The notes under the pieces: generated by a model
What the model saw: only the letters and a program-made list of their open reading frames with translations
Told to the model about the DNA's origin: nothing
Database searches by the model: none
In this document: positions 37,850 through 47,254 of the stretch, in pieces
Position numbering within the stretch: the first letter of the stretch is position 1
How the letters are laid out: every line of letters begins with the position of its first letter
Position numbers and translations under genes: made by a program
Assembly: GCF_014133895.1 (NCBI RefSeq)
Contig: NC_050731.1
Span: 372,001 to 436,000, forward strand
DNA from: Torulaspora globosa
Taxonomy: Eukaryota; Ascomycota; Saccharomycetes; Saccharomycetales; Saccharomycetaceae
Reading direction: 5' to 3'
DNA: 64,000 nt

Positions 37850-38176
37850 TTAAAGCATGGCGACGACGAGCGCGCCGATAGCAGCGCCGAGTCCAGCGGC
37901 AGCGACCTTTTGGTTGGCGGCGTCGCCTTCGAATGAGCTGAGCCCGTGGCTGGTTGAGGAACTGTTGTTTCTCGCGGTGGTGGCGTTTGGCCGGCTGCTG
38001 AACGAGGTGCTCAACGTGGTGGTGGTGTACGGCGTGGATGTGGATTCGGTGGTGGAAACCATGGAAGTGGTCACTTCGGGCGTGGTGGTCACGTCGACGT
38101 ACGAGACGCTATCAGCAGTGGCGAGGGAGGCAGCAGATGCAATGGCAGCGATGGTAACAGTAGCGAAAAATTTCAT
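37850..38176 (-). CDS. TOS6: GPI-anchored cell-wall protein Tos6
   Basis: The 108-residue product has the full GPI-protein layout: signal peptide (MKFFATVTIAAIASAASLATA), a Ser/Thr-rich mannosylated core (TTTPEVTTSMVSTTESTSTP), small residues at a likely omega site and a hydrophobic C-terminal anchor signal (VAAAGLGAAIGALVVAML). S. cerevisiae Tos6 (YNL300W, 102 residues) is a 'target of SBF' and lies at the same point of the gene order. Four SCB-type boxes upstream support the identity. Confidence 0.88.
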   Translation of the reverse strand: MKFFATVTIAAIASAASLATADSVSYVDVTTTPEVTTSMVSTTESTSTPYTTTTLSTSFSSRPNATTARNNSSSTSHGLSSFEGDAANQKVAAAGLGAAIGALVVAML

Positions 38177-38316
38177 TTTTAGCGAAAGCGAGTGTACGGT
38201 TTGGTTATATGCCTCTTATGATGCCAGTTATTCATTTCTTCGTACTATTGGGCTCTTTATATCTGTTGCAGTTGGGACTTGGCCGGCAAAGACAGAATTG
38301 GAGTCGCTTCTTGCTA

Positions 38317-38469
38317 CACGAAACGTTTCGCGTATCTCTCACGTCAACCGTCGGCCAACGGCGTCTTGGTGATAGTGCCATCAGGGGGAATCAGTGTGAT
38401 GGCCTTGTCTTGGCTGAAAATTCGTGTCTTTCATCTGTCGTTTTTTCGCGTTGTTGATTACTCGCGAAA
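38317..38469 (-). promoter_or_regulatory. SBF-type boxes upstream of TOS6
   Basis: CACGAAA on the plus strand at 38317-38323, CGCGAAA on the minus strand at 38326-38332 and 38444-38450, and CGCGAAA on the plus strand at 38463-38469: four matches to the SCB consensus within 300 bases of the TOS6 ATG. A TATA-like element lies between them and the gene, near 38255. This agrees with G1 control by Swi4-Swi6. Confidence 0.65.
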
Positions 38470-38483
38470 ACAAACACTAATCA

Positions 38484-40367
38484 TCACTTAATGTCACTGA
38501 AAGTCAAGAGCTCAGTAGCCAAGCTCGCCAGCTCCTCGTATTTCTCGCTGCATCGCGCTCCAGAAACGTGTAGTTTACTGTGATCTTGGCGTTCTGCAGC
38601 TTGAATGTGATCTCTAGAGCGTTGTATTTTGTCGAAAAACGCGCAAGAGTCTAGACCCTTCAGACTGCAAGGCTGGTCGAATACGCCGATGTTGTTGGCG
38701 ATCTCTAGATGGGACAGTTTCACTCCGGATTCCGTGACGACTGTTTTATTCACAAAGCTCTTCTTGGGATGCGAGCAAAGCTGTACTCTGTATTCGTCTC
38801 CAAAATACACCAAGTCGCGCGTTAGGTCTAGCTTGTAGTATATTTTTGCTGTGTTGTTGAGAATGGATGTCATCAGCACCGTGAGCAGCTCATCTCTTGA
38901 TACCCTGAGGGTTGCATCAATCTCAAGCATATTTTGAATATCCTTGAGAGAGATGCACGAGTAAACCGGAGCTATCTGCTCCCATAGCTTCGCCAGCTGT
39001 CCCAGATAATATATGTTGTCGATTAGTCGCTTAAGGAGCTCTCTCACTCCAGACAGCTGCTGGATAGCTTCATGCAATTTCCGCAAGTCCAATTGCAGGA
39101 AGTTGTGGTAGATGGTCCGGAGCAACCGGATGCTTGGAGCCTCCAAGGCCACCTTCAGTTGTTCCAAGTCAAATGGATTGATCTGGTCGTGCATTCTCCT
39201 GTGTAGGATCATACTGCAAAAGATGAACCCTGATAGAATGAATTGTTCAAACAGAGAGGAAAAATTCTGCCGAGACCCGCCTATCTCTTCCATCTGCTGC
39301 AGACAGCTCCAGAATTGCTCCCTCAAAGCCCTTATATCTCTGTAGAACAGAGGCAGCTCGATACGGCTCTCATCCCTGCCGAGGCCCGAAAGCATAACCA
39401 GCGCCCTCACTGTGCTTAGCTGGATCATCAGGCCCAAGTGCTGCGAAACCGACAATGAGTTAGACGAGAAGAGCTCCAACTGTTCTATGAGCCTCGAAAA
39501 GAGATCTCTCGGAAGGTCTCCATGGCCACTCAGGTAATTGAAGATGTGGCATTGAAGAACCAGGCCAATCTTATCGGCGTAGTGCTGGTCGTTCGTCGCT
39601 TCCTCAATACTAGTTTCACAGCAAGATTCTTGAATTTTTTGAATATCACGTAAATCAATATGTCCCTTGTCAAGCCTGTCGCTCCAGACTTTTGCTGTTA
39701 TTCTCTTGAGCTCTATGGTATCCCTAACTTCATCTGTCAATGTTGCTTCTCCTAATCTGGGGGATGCTTGCAAGAGGGCTATGCACTGCAATCGCAGCTG
39801 CATTTTCCAGGCCATCGAATCATCGGCAATGAGTTCTACAGCGAATAGGAAATCTCTTTTCGACGAAGGGCACAACTCATGAAGAAGGTCCGTCAATGTT
39901 CTTCTCACAAGATCACCATTTAGAAGCTCAGTCCGATCTAGATGATCGACCAATGCACGGAAGGCATCGAGAGTGCCCCGGAAAGTTCTGTCGTCGATAC
40001 CATTATAGTGTATCTCGAACAACCAGGATCTCGCAATCTGCGAAAGTAATCTCCATCTCCAAACGATCGCTGTTAATTCGGTCTTGTGCTTGTCGGTGTT
40101 GTGCTGCACCTCCTGCAAGAGGTCTCTTGATCGCTTAAAATCTTGATCTTCCATAAAAGATAAGGCTTCATCACACAATCTCTCAAGTTCCCGCTCATCG
40201 AGAGCTCCTAGTATTTCGTTCGTACTGGCCTCGACGTTGAACTCGGACTCTCCTGTGAAACAACCATCCTCTTCATCGGTTTCCTCCTCCATCTCGACGA
40301 TATCCACCTCCTCGTCAGACATCATGAAATCATCGTAATTGGCATTGCCATCTTCCTCATCCGACAT
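38484..40367 (-). CDS. RRI2: COP9 signalosome subunit Rri2
   Basis: Rri2 is a subunit of the small budding-yeast COP9 signalosome, which removes Rub1 from the cullin Cdc53. The ATG at 40367 gives 627 residues (645 in S. cerevisiae); six codons upstream start from GTG. The N-terminus is strongly acidic (MSDEEDGNANYDDFMMSDEE), as in the S. cerevisiae protein. The rest is helical, with a winged-helix (PCI-like) part near residues 440-560 (SCISLKDIQNMLEIDATLRVSRDELLTVL). Position next to TOS6 and MSN1 matches YOL117W. Confidence 0.9.
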   Translation of the reverse strand: MSDEEDGNANYDDFMMSDEEVDIVEMEEETDEEDGCFTGESEFNVEASTNEILGALDERELERLCDEALSFMEDQDFKRSRDLLQEVQHNTDKHKTELTAIVWRWRLLSQIARSWLFEIHYNGIDDRTFRGTLDAFRALVDHLDRTELLNGDLVRRTLTDLLHELCPSSKRDFLFAVELIADDSMAWKMQLRLQCIALLQASPRLGEATLTDEVRDTIELKRITAKVWSDRLDKGHIDLRDIQKIQESCCETSIEEATNDQHYADKIGLVLQCHIFNYLSGHGDLPRDLFSRLIEQLELFSSNSLSVSQHLGLMIQLSTVRALVMLSGLGRDESRIELPLFYRDIRALREQFWSCLQQMEEIGGSRQNFSSLFEQFILSGFIFCSMILHRRMHDQINPFDLEQLKVALEAPSIRLLRTIYHNFLQLDLRKLHEAIQQLSGVRELLKRLIDNIYYLGQLAKLWEQIAPVYSCISLKDIQNMLEIDATLRVSRDELLTVLMTSILNNTAKIYYKLDLTRDLVYFGDEYRVQLCSHPKKSFVNKTVVTESGVKLSHLEIANNIGVFDQPCSLKGLDSCAFFDKIQRSRDHIQAAERQDHSKLHVSGARCSEKYEELASLATELLTFSDIK

Positions 40368-40806
40368 CCTGGCCAAGGTCAACACAGGGCTATATTAGTG
40401 GTCTCTGGCTGCTCAAAGCATTGTCCCTTTTCTACAGATCAATTGAGAGTCCGCGTACAGCTAAAGAGTGTAAGAAACAGCTTCTGGAGCCAGTATCGTA
40501 GTTGACCAGTATCGTAGTTAGCCATCCCCAGCGATAGGATGCTTTAGCTTTCCAGCCAAAGGGTCCATGGCCCAAATTCAAGATTTCCACAATAGACCAA
40601 GAATTGTATCCCGTTAACAACCAATACTGTTACCAAAGCCCTCTGACGTTTTTGATCAGATGAATCAGTGGTCCTTTTGTGCCCTTTGATCCACACATGT
40701 TGTTCAGCTTAGCCAGACACCTGCCCCTTACGCTCTGTCCGTATAAAAGAGATACAGCCCAGTAGCGCTGACTGCTGTCACGTCTCTCGGATGCCAAACA
40801 CTCAAG
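40368..40806. promoter_or_regulatory. Divergent region RRI2/peroxiredoxin
   Basis: About 440 bases without a gene. On the peroxiredoxin side are CCCCT (stress element in reverse, 40724-40728) and a TATAAAA box at 40742-40748, about 60 bases before the ATG. A 16-base unit beginning ccagtatcgtagtt is repeated in tandem at 40490-40520. Confidence 0.45.
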
Positions 40807-41361
40807 ATGCTACAACTGTACCGTAACGCAGTCTCCCGTATTGCTGCTGCTCGAACTTTCAGGACCTTTGGCCCAGCACTCTTCAAGACAGGCGACAAGA
40901 TCCCCACAGGACTGGGAGGTCTGAGGGAAAACTCGCCCGGTAACTCAGTAGACCTGGGCCTGGAAGTCGCCTCCGGGAAGTATGTCATAGTGGGGCTGCC
41001 AGCTGCCTTCTCTCCAGCCTGCTCAGCGACCCACGTCCCGGGCTACATCAAACACCTGCCCCAATTGAAGGAGAAGGGCATCAAGCAGGTCTTCGTCACC
41101 ACAGTCAACGACCCATTCGTGACCGCAGCCTGGGGCAAGAGTCTCGGTGTCCCCAGCGATATCCGGATCATTGCTGACACGGAAGGCACCTTCGCCAAGG
41201 CCGGAGGCCATCTGTTCGACTCCAAGAAAGTGTTTGGCAACGACCGTTCAGTTCGTTTCGCTGCCATAGTCAAGGACGGCAAGGTTGTTACAGAGCTGGT
41301 AGAGCCTGATAAGACTGGCGTCGACGTCTCCTCTGCTGAGAACATCCTGAAACACCTGTGA
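40807..41361 (+). CDS. Mitochondrial-type 1-Cys peroxiredoxin (Prx5/type II)
   Basis: This is a type II (Prx5-like) thiol peroxidase that would reduce hydrogen or alkyl peroxides. The 184 residues begin with a presequence-like leader rich in Arg, Ala and hydroxylated residues (MLQLYRNAVSRIAAARTF), suggesting the mitochondrial matrix. The active-site motif PAAFSPACSATHVPGY places the peroxidatic cysteine at residue 72. It is the only cysteine in the protein, so no resolving cysteine exists; S. cerevisiae Ahp1 has additional cysteines. The downstream motif VNDPFVTAAWGKSLG is typical of the family. S. cerevisiae has no gene at this position between RRI2 and MCH4. It could be an ancestral gene lost there, or a relocated Ahp1/Prx5 copy. 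Confidence 0.9.
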   Translation: MLQLYRNAVSRIAAARTFRTFGPALFKTGDKIPTGLGGLRENSPGNSVDLGLEVASGKYVIVGLPAAFSPACSATHVPGYIKHLPQLKEKGIKQVFVTTVNDPFVTAAWGKSLGVPSDIRIIADTEGTFAKAGGHLFDSKKVFGNDRSVRFAAIVKDGKVVTELVEPDKTGVDVSSAENILKHL

Positions 41362-41608
41362 GTTAGATGTACTTCATAGCCATTATATAGGTAGATAGGT
41401 GAAAAATTGGTCGGCGATCGATTCCCGATCCCTTGTCCCGAGATTTACAAGCTGCAGAGGCTTGGCAAATATGACTAACAATGGGACGTGGCTGCACCCA
41501 CGCAGCAATGCGGCCATAAGAGCTGGAAGCTTGCTGGGGACGGGCCTTGACCATAAAAGACAGTGTAGTGAGCAGATTTCCTTGATTACTTTTCGATCCC
41601 AGCTGTAG

Positions 41609-43117
41609 ATGGCTATGTTACCGTTCAATGTTATTCTGCGACCAGCTAAGATATTCTTCTCGAAGAGCAGAGGCAGTGAGAACTTGCAGAGTTTGGAGCT
41701 GAGAAGTCTTCCGAGTCAGAGCTATCCGGCAACCTCCGGCTTCGCACCCAACGGTGATCAGGAGGAGTACATTCTGACCAAGAACAATAACGTTGTCGAA
41801 GTTGGTGCATCCAAGTTGTCCAATGTGAGATCGAGAGACTTCATCGATGAGACGACGCTGGATGACGAATCTGAGTTTCCCGACAGAGGTCTGCAGGCGT
41901 GGCTCGCTGTGTTTGGTTCATTTATCGGGCTGCTTCCTGTCTTTGGGCTTCTTAACTCTCTGGGTGCCATCGAGTCGTATATCTCGAGGCATCAACTGGC
42001 CTCCGTTCCGGCCTCCACGGTTTCGTGGATCTTTTCCTTATATCTGTCTATGAGCTTCCTAAGCGGTATCTTCGCAGGCGGGTTCTTTGATAGAAATGGG
42101 GGCCTGGCGCCCATGTGCACAGGAACGGTGATTTACGTTGGTGGTATAATGTGCCTGGCGAATTGTTACACCGTGTGGCAGTTTATCTTGGCTTTTTCGA
42201 TCCTGTGTGGCGCTGGCACCGGAGTTCTGATGACTCCGCTGGTCAGCGTCTTGGCAACCTGGTTCTTAAAAAAGAGGGCCATTGCCACTAGCATTGCCAC
42301 TATGGGTGGCTCTGTCGGGGGTGCTATCTATCCCATGATGTTGAAGAAACTGTACAAAGAAGTGGGATACGCATGGGCCATCAGGATTACTGGCTTTGTC
42401 TGCCTAGCATGTCTCATCGTCTCAACGACTCTTTGTCGCGAAAGGGAACTGGTCAAACAGGAGCCGTTCAAGTCGAAGACGGAGCTGATGAAATGGTACG
42501 TTTCCTCTTCTTTGAACTGGAGATATTTCTTAGAGATGAAGTTTCTTTTCGCTGCGCTAGGAGCGGCGCTTGCTGAGGTCTCTCTTACTACTTCTTCGAC
42601 ATATCTCGCTTCTTACTCCTTGGCTAGAGGCAATACCGAAAGCACTTCTTTCGCCCTGATCACCGCTATCAATGCGATTGGCGCCCTAGGACGATATATA
42701 CCAGGCTATGTCGCGGACAGATATCTCGGCAGGTTCAACGTTTACATTATTGCTGTCACGATTTCCGGACTGTGCAATCTGATCATATGGTTGCCCTTCG
42801 GAGGCTACACGGGCGCCCTATGGGTCTATGCTTGCATCTACGGCTTCAGCAGTGGCTCAATTCTCTCGCTGACGCCAGTCTGCATAGGACAAATTTCCAG
42901 AACGGAAGATTTCGGCAAACGGTACTCTACTGCCTATTTCCTGCAGGCTATAGTTACGATTCCCATGCTTCCTATCGCGGGTGTGATTATTAACAAGGGG
43001 ACTGTACCCGAGTACAACAAGTTCATTGTCTTCGTCTCGGTACTGATGCTTGCAGGAGCAGCTTGTAATATGGTTACGAGATACATCTGTGTAGGAACGA
43101 AGCTACGTAAGTTTTGA
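41609..43117 (+). CDS. MCH4: Monocarboxylate-permease-like MFS transporter Mch4
   Basis: The 502-residue protein belongs to the fungal monocarboxylate transporter-like (Mch) group of the major facilitator superfamily. S. cerevisiae Mch4 (501 residues) has no proven monocarboxylate transport. A hydrophilic N-terminus of about 90 residues precedes twelve hydrophobic segments. The first contains the group's typical [20 protein letters not shown], and the loop after segment 2 carries FFDRNGG. A long central loop (around residues 270-300) is charged. Position between RRI2 and RPL18 corresponds to YOL119C. Confidence 0.93.
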   Translation: MAMLPFNVILRPAKIFFSKSRGSENLQSLELRSLPSQSYPATSGFAPNGDQEEYILTKNNNVVEVGASKLSNVRSRDFIDETTLDDESEFPDRGLQAWLAVFGSFIGLLPVFGLLNSLGAIESYISRHQLASVPASTVSWIFSLYLSMSFLSGIFAGGFFDRNGGLAPMCTGTVIYVGGIMCLANCYTVWQFILAFSILCGAGTGVLMTPLVSVLATWFLKKRAIATSIATMGGSVGGAIYPMMLKKLYKEVGYAWAIRITGFVCLACLIVSTTLCRERELVKQEPFKSKTELMKWYVSSSLNWRYFLEMKFLFAALGAALAEVSLTTSSTYLASYSLARGNTESTSFALITAINAIGALGRYIPGYVADRYLGRFNVYIIAVTISGLCNLIIWLPFGGYTGALWVYACIYGFSSGSILSLTPVCIGQISRTEDFGKRYSTAYFLQAIVTIPMLPIAGVIINKGTVPEYNKFIVFVSVLMLAGAACNMVTRYICVGTKLRKF

Positions 43118-43160
43118 TCAGAATGTTAAGGACTGGAGGACTGTATTGCTTCATAATGCG

Positions 43161-43171
43161 GTGTATGGATG
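43161..43171 (+). promoter_or_regulatory. Rap1-type site upstream of RPL18
   Basis: GTGTATGGATG fits the Rap1 consensus in the reverse sense and lies about 200 bases before the RPL18 ATG, the usual spacing for ribosomal-protein genes. Confidence 0.6.
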
Positions 43172-43371
43172 TCCAGGATTTTATTTTGATGTGTGGGTTT
43201 TTGAACGCAATTTTGTTGTTTTTTTCTCAGAACGCTTCAGATCGGCTATGAACCGACGCGAGTTACCTTCGTCAATCATCCTTCTGAACAATTTCATTCA
43301 TAAAGATACTTTCGACAGCCAACTTGGTTCGTCCATTTTCCACTTTGGTACAGAGGTTGAAAGACGCTAAA

Positions 43372-44237
<866 letters not shown>

Positions 44238-44828
44238 GTTAGCTAAAGCTCTCTCGCATTTTGTCACTTATCATTTTACAATTGTTGTTTCAACCTTACT
44301 ATGAAGCGATTTATATACTAATATATCGTCTAGTAGTTTGAAACAATATCCCTGCAATTTTAGTGCATTATCTGTATAGTAGTTTACAATTAACGAAGTA
44401 TTGTGAAAGAACATGAGGTTGAATTCATTACCCGCTTCTTATCTTCCTGTGACTGTTCGAAAAACCCATCCATCCTCTTGACTTTGAACATCCGTACATT
44501 TGTTTGAAATTTGACAATTTGGTGCGTCCTTTCGGGAAAGGTTGCGTGAAAGCTAGACGGGGCCTCTCCGGTTCAGCTCTAGAGACAGCTGGTGGTGGCC
44601 AGCGGGAGACCAACTGGCTCCTAGCAGGAAACAAGCCTAGCTCCCGAGCCTAGCTGGCCGAAGGGCCCGCGGATACCAGTGCGCGTTCTCTAGCATCACG
44701 GTGAGTGTCCCGCGTAAACCGCTAGCAAGACTGCAACTTTTGGCAAGACTGGTAGATGTAGGAGAATAATTGATGAGGGACCTGTTGATTAAGGATTGTA
44801 GAGGCTAAAGACAGATCAATAGGACAAT
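44238..44828. promoter_or_regulatory. RPS19 promoter region
   Basis: About 590 bases between RPL18 and RPS19. A good Rap1 site (CATCCGTACAT, 44489-44499) lies 330 bases before the RPS19 ATG, with a weaker relative (ACCCATCCATC) near 44464. A GC-rich stretch at 44555-44700 contains AGCCTAG twice. No gene is supported. Confidence 0.55.
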
Positions 44829-45547
44829 ATGCCAGGTGTTTCAGTTAGGTACGTATAGATTTATTGAGGTATTGAACAGAGAGAACCATTGCAGTGCGAT
44901 ACCATGCCGTGATCAGCAACCATCCCGAACTTAAGATAAGAAATTTCCCATGATGAAAGATATCCATAAGCATACAATATACCAATACTCCATGACCGCG
45001 CGATGATCCTGTTATTTGCACAAGGATCGACATGACTTTTGAGAAAGAGAGGCACTCGGATCTATATCGGCTGCACACGTTCCAACATTCTCCAGGAGTT
45101 CCAGTTTACTAACAATGTTCTTTTCTCAATAGAGACGTTGCTGCCCAAGATTTCATCAACGCTTACGCTTCGTTCTTGCAAAGACAAGGTAAGTTGGAAG
45201 TGCCAGGTTACGTTGACATTGTCAAGACTTCTGCTGGCAATGAAATGCCTCCACAAGATGCCGAAGGCTGGTTCTACAAGCGTGCCGCTTCCGTTGCTAG
45301 ACACATCTACATGAGAAAGCAAGTTGGTGTCGGTAAATTGAACAAATTGTACGGTGGTGCCAAGAACAGAGGTGTCAGACCACACAAGCACGTCGATGCT
45401 TCCGGTTCCATCAACAGAAAGGTTTTGCAAGCCTTGGAAAAGATCGGTGTTGTCGAAATCTCTCCAAAGGGCGGTAGAAGAATCTCTGAGAACGGTCAAA
45501 GAGATTTGGACCGTATCGCCGCTCAAACTTTGGAAGAAGATGAATAA
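44829..45547 (+). CDS. RPS19: Ribosomal protein S19 (eS19), spliced
   Basis: Exons are 44829-44848 (20 bases) and 45133-45547. Joined, they encode 144 residues, beginning MPGVSVRDVAAQDFINAYAS, the same length as S. cerevisiae Rps19. eS19 is a 40S subunit protein needed for 18S rRNA processing; mutation of the human orthologue causes Diamond-Blackfan anaemia. Exon 1 carries only six full codons plus two bases of an Arg codon. Highly biased codon use. It lies downstream of RPL18 in the same orientation, as in both duplicated S. cerevisiae copies (YNL301C-YNL302C and YOL120C-YOL121C). Confidence 0.98.
44849..45132 (+). other. RPS19 intron
   Basis: A 284-base intron with donor GTACGT at 44849 (the less common yeast donor), branch point TACTAAC at 45107-45113 and acceptor TAG at 45130-45132. 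It includes a hairpin at 45005-45028 with arms GATCCT and AGGATC. No snoRNA was recognised inside. Confidence 0.95.
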
Positions 45548-45838
45548 ATTTGCCACTGATCCTAGTTATCTTGTGTACATTTTATTATCCACTCCCATTT
45601 TGCAATTAATACAATGTTGATCTAAGAGTAATAAAATCGATGGGCTTGCGACCGCTATGCTCCGTTAAGCATATCTTGTGCTTAAGCAGTATCTATAGAA
45701 AGCCTTGAAACAATACAGTGAAATTAACGTCATTTAGCTGGCCGACTAGAATTTAATGTCGAATCTCAATTCTTTGGGAAGCGCATTCGACTGTTTGCTT
45801 GACTCAAGGTAATGCCCCGAACAGAGAACCCCGATGGT
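45548..45838. other. RPS19 3' flank
   Basis: About 290 bases of AT-rich sequence, expected to hold the RPS19 transcript end and what was once the SMF1 promoter. No gene is seen. Confidence 0.35.
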
Positions 45839-47150
45839 ATGCCTTCAGTTAATCAGGAATTGCGCAACCCAATCCAGCTGAAGAATGGTGATAATCCGGT
45901 GGAAAGATTGAGGAATTGAGCAAGTTTATCGGTCCCGCGCTGGTGGTTACTGCTGCTAACGGCGACATTAGTTATGATTCTAAAAGTGTTAGTACAAGAG
46001 TTTCAGTCAGGTCTTTCTGTCCAGTGATTTTAACATCCAAATCGACTTCAGAGCTCCCGGCCGCAATTGACGTTGACTGGATTTCACCAGAGCATATCCC
46101 ATCCATTTGGCCTCGGAAGATGAACTCGGACTGCTGAGTCTTTTCCCAGTGCATGATTACCCAATTGATTAGCTGAAGTAATTGACTGGGCGGTGGTACT
46201 AAATAATATGGTTAATGTTCCATTGCCTGCTAGCGCCGCAACAACAGTGGTCGATCTCTTTGCGTCGATGTTCCTCTATAGACCAGAAACTACCATCCAT
46301 AAGGTTCATTGAGAAGTTTTGATTATGACGCTGCTTTACCGGTTTCTAGAATGACTATAGGTTTGGTGGTTGAATGAACCTGAAAAGTCTTCGACGGCTT
46401 TGTTGCGTCTCATCAAGTGAGCAGACTGTGTGCAGACATTTCATTCACGGTGCGGTTGCCTTATATTACCTCTCATTTCTTGGCCCTGGTCTAGTCCAAA
46501 TAACGCTGCTCAACTATGGCTTCTGGTTTACGCAATTACACTGTCATCGGTGAGAGCCTCTATGCGCAAAAAGAACTTGAAGACGGTTGTACTTCGATGA
46601 CAAACATATTGGCATCCATCGAACATTAAACTGAATATTCCTGTAGAGCTGCGGTTGACGTCGCTACGCTCTCTTGGGACATCTATATTTTGGTCATCTC
46701 TGGAGGTAGCTTATTTGGTTTAACAGAGCCGCCGACGCAGAGTTAAATACTGCATGCACGGTTCAGGAAATTTACCATAAGCAGCAGACATTACCTTCAT
46801 GGTGTTTATTTGCCTAAGGTTTGGTCTGCAGGTATGGCCTGCGCCATCGATAGATAAATCGTGAATGAAGAAATTCTCAAGTTGACACTAGTCGACAGGT
46901 TGGAAAGACTTCTTATGGCGCATCACTATTCAAAGCTTTGGATAGATTGAAAAGGGATCTGTCCGCTGATCTACGCTAGTCGCTTGCAAGAAGTTGTGTC
47001 TATGACGAAAGAGTCAGTGTAATTGACGAGAACGAGATTTCTGTTCGCATTTTGAAGATGGCGACAGTTAGGTTATTAACGCTGTAGCTGACAATGTTCA
47101 ACGCCTAGGGAATTGCACAGCTTTGTTTGCTTTACGAAGATGTTAGCTAG
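45839..47150 (+). pseudogene. SMF1: Decayed SMF1 (Nramp metal transporter) pseudogene
   Basis: No long frame exists, yet the plus strand carries, in the correct order, blocks matching the Nramp divalent-metal transporter Smf1. LSKFIGPALVV begins at 45916 (transmembrane 1). AEVIDWAVVLNNMVNVPLPA begins at 46172 and is followed in frame by a VVDLF block. RFIEKF is near 46310 and VFDGFVASHQ is at 46387. DIYILVISGGSL begins at 46678, and KVWSAGMACAIDR is at 46816, followed by a stop and IVNEE. A C-terminal block with GIAQL ends in DVS and a stop at about 47150, like the natural Smf1 end. Blocks are in different frames and broken by stops, so the gene is dead. A possible original ATG is at 45839. 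SMF1 (YOL122C) lies between RPS19A (YOL121C) and HRP1 (YOL123W) in S. cerevisiae, exactly this slot and strand. Confidence 0.88.
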
Positions 47151-47254
47151 CAACTCCAATGGTTTGAGTTCTAAAGTTCCTAAGCAAAATTTTAATTTGT
47201 ACTTATCTCTTTTACTATACACATGCATAAGAAACGCAGTAAGTTACTCCGAGT

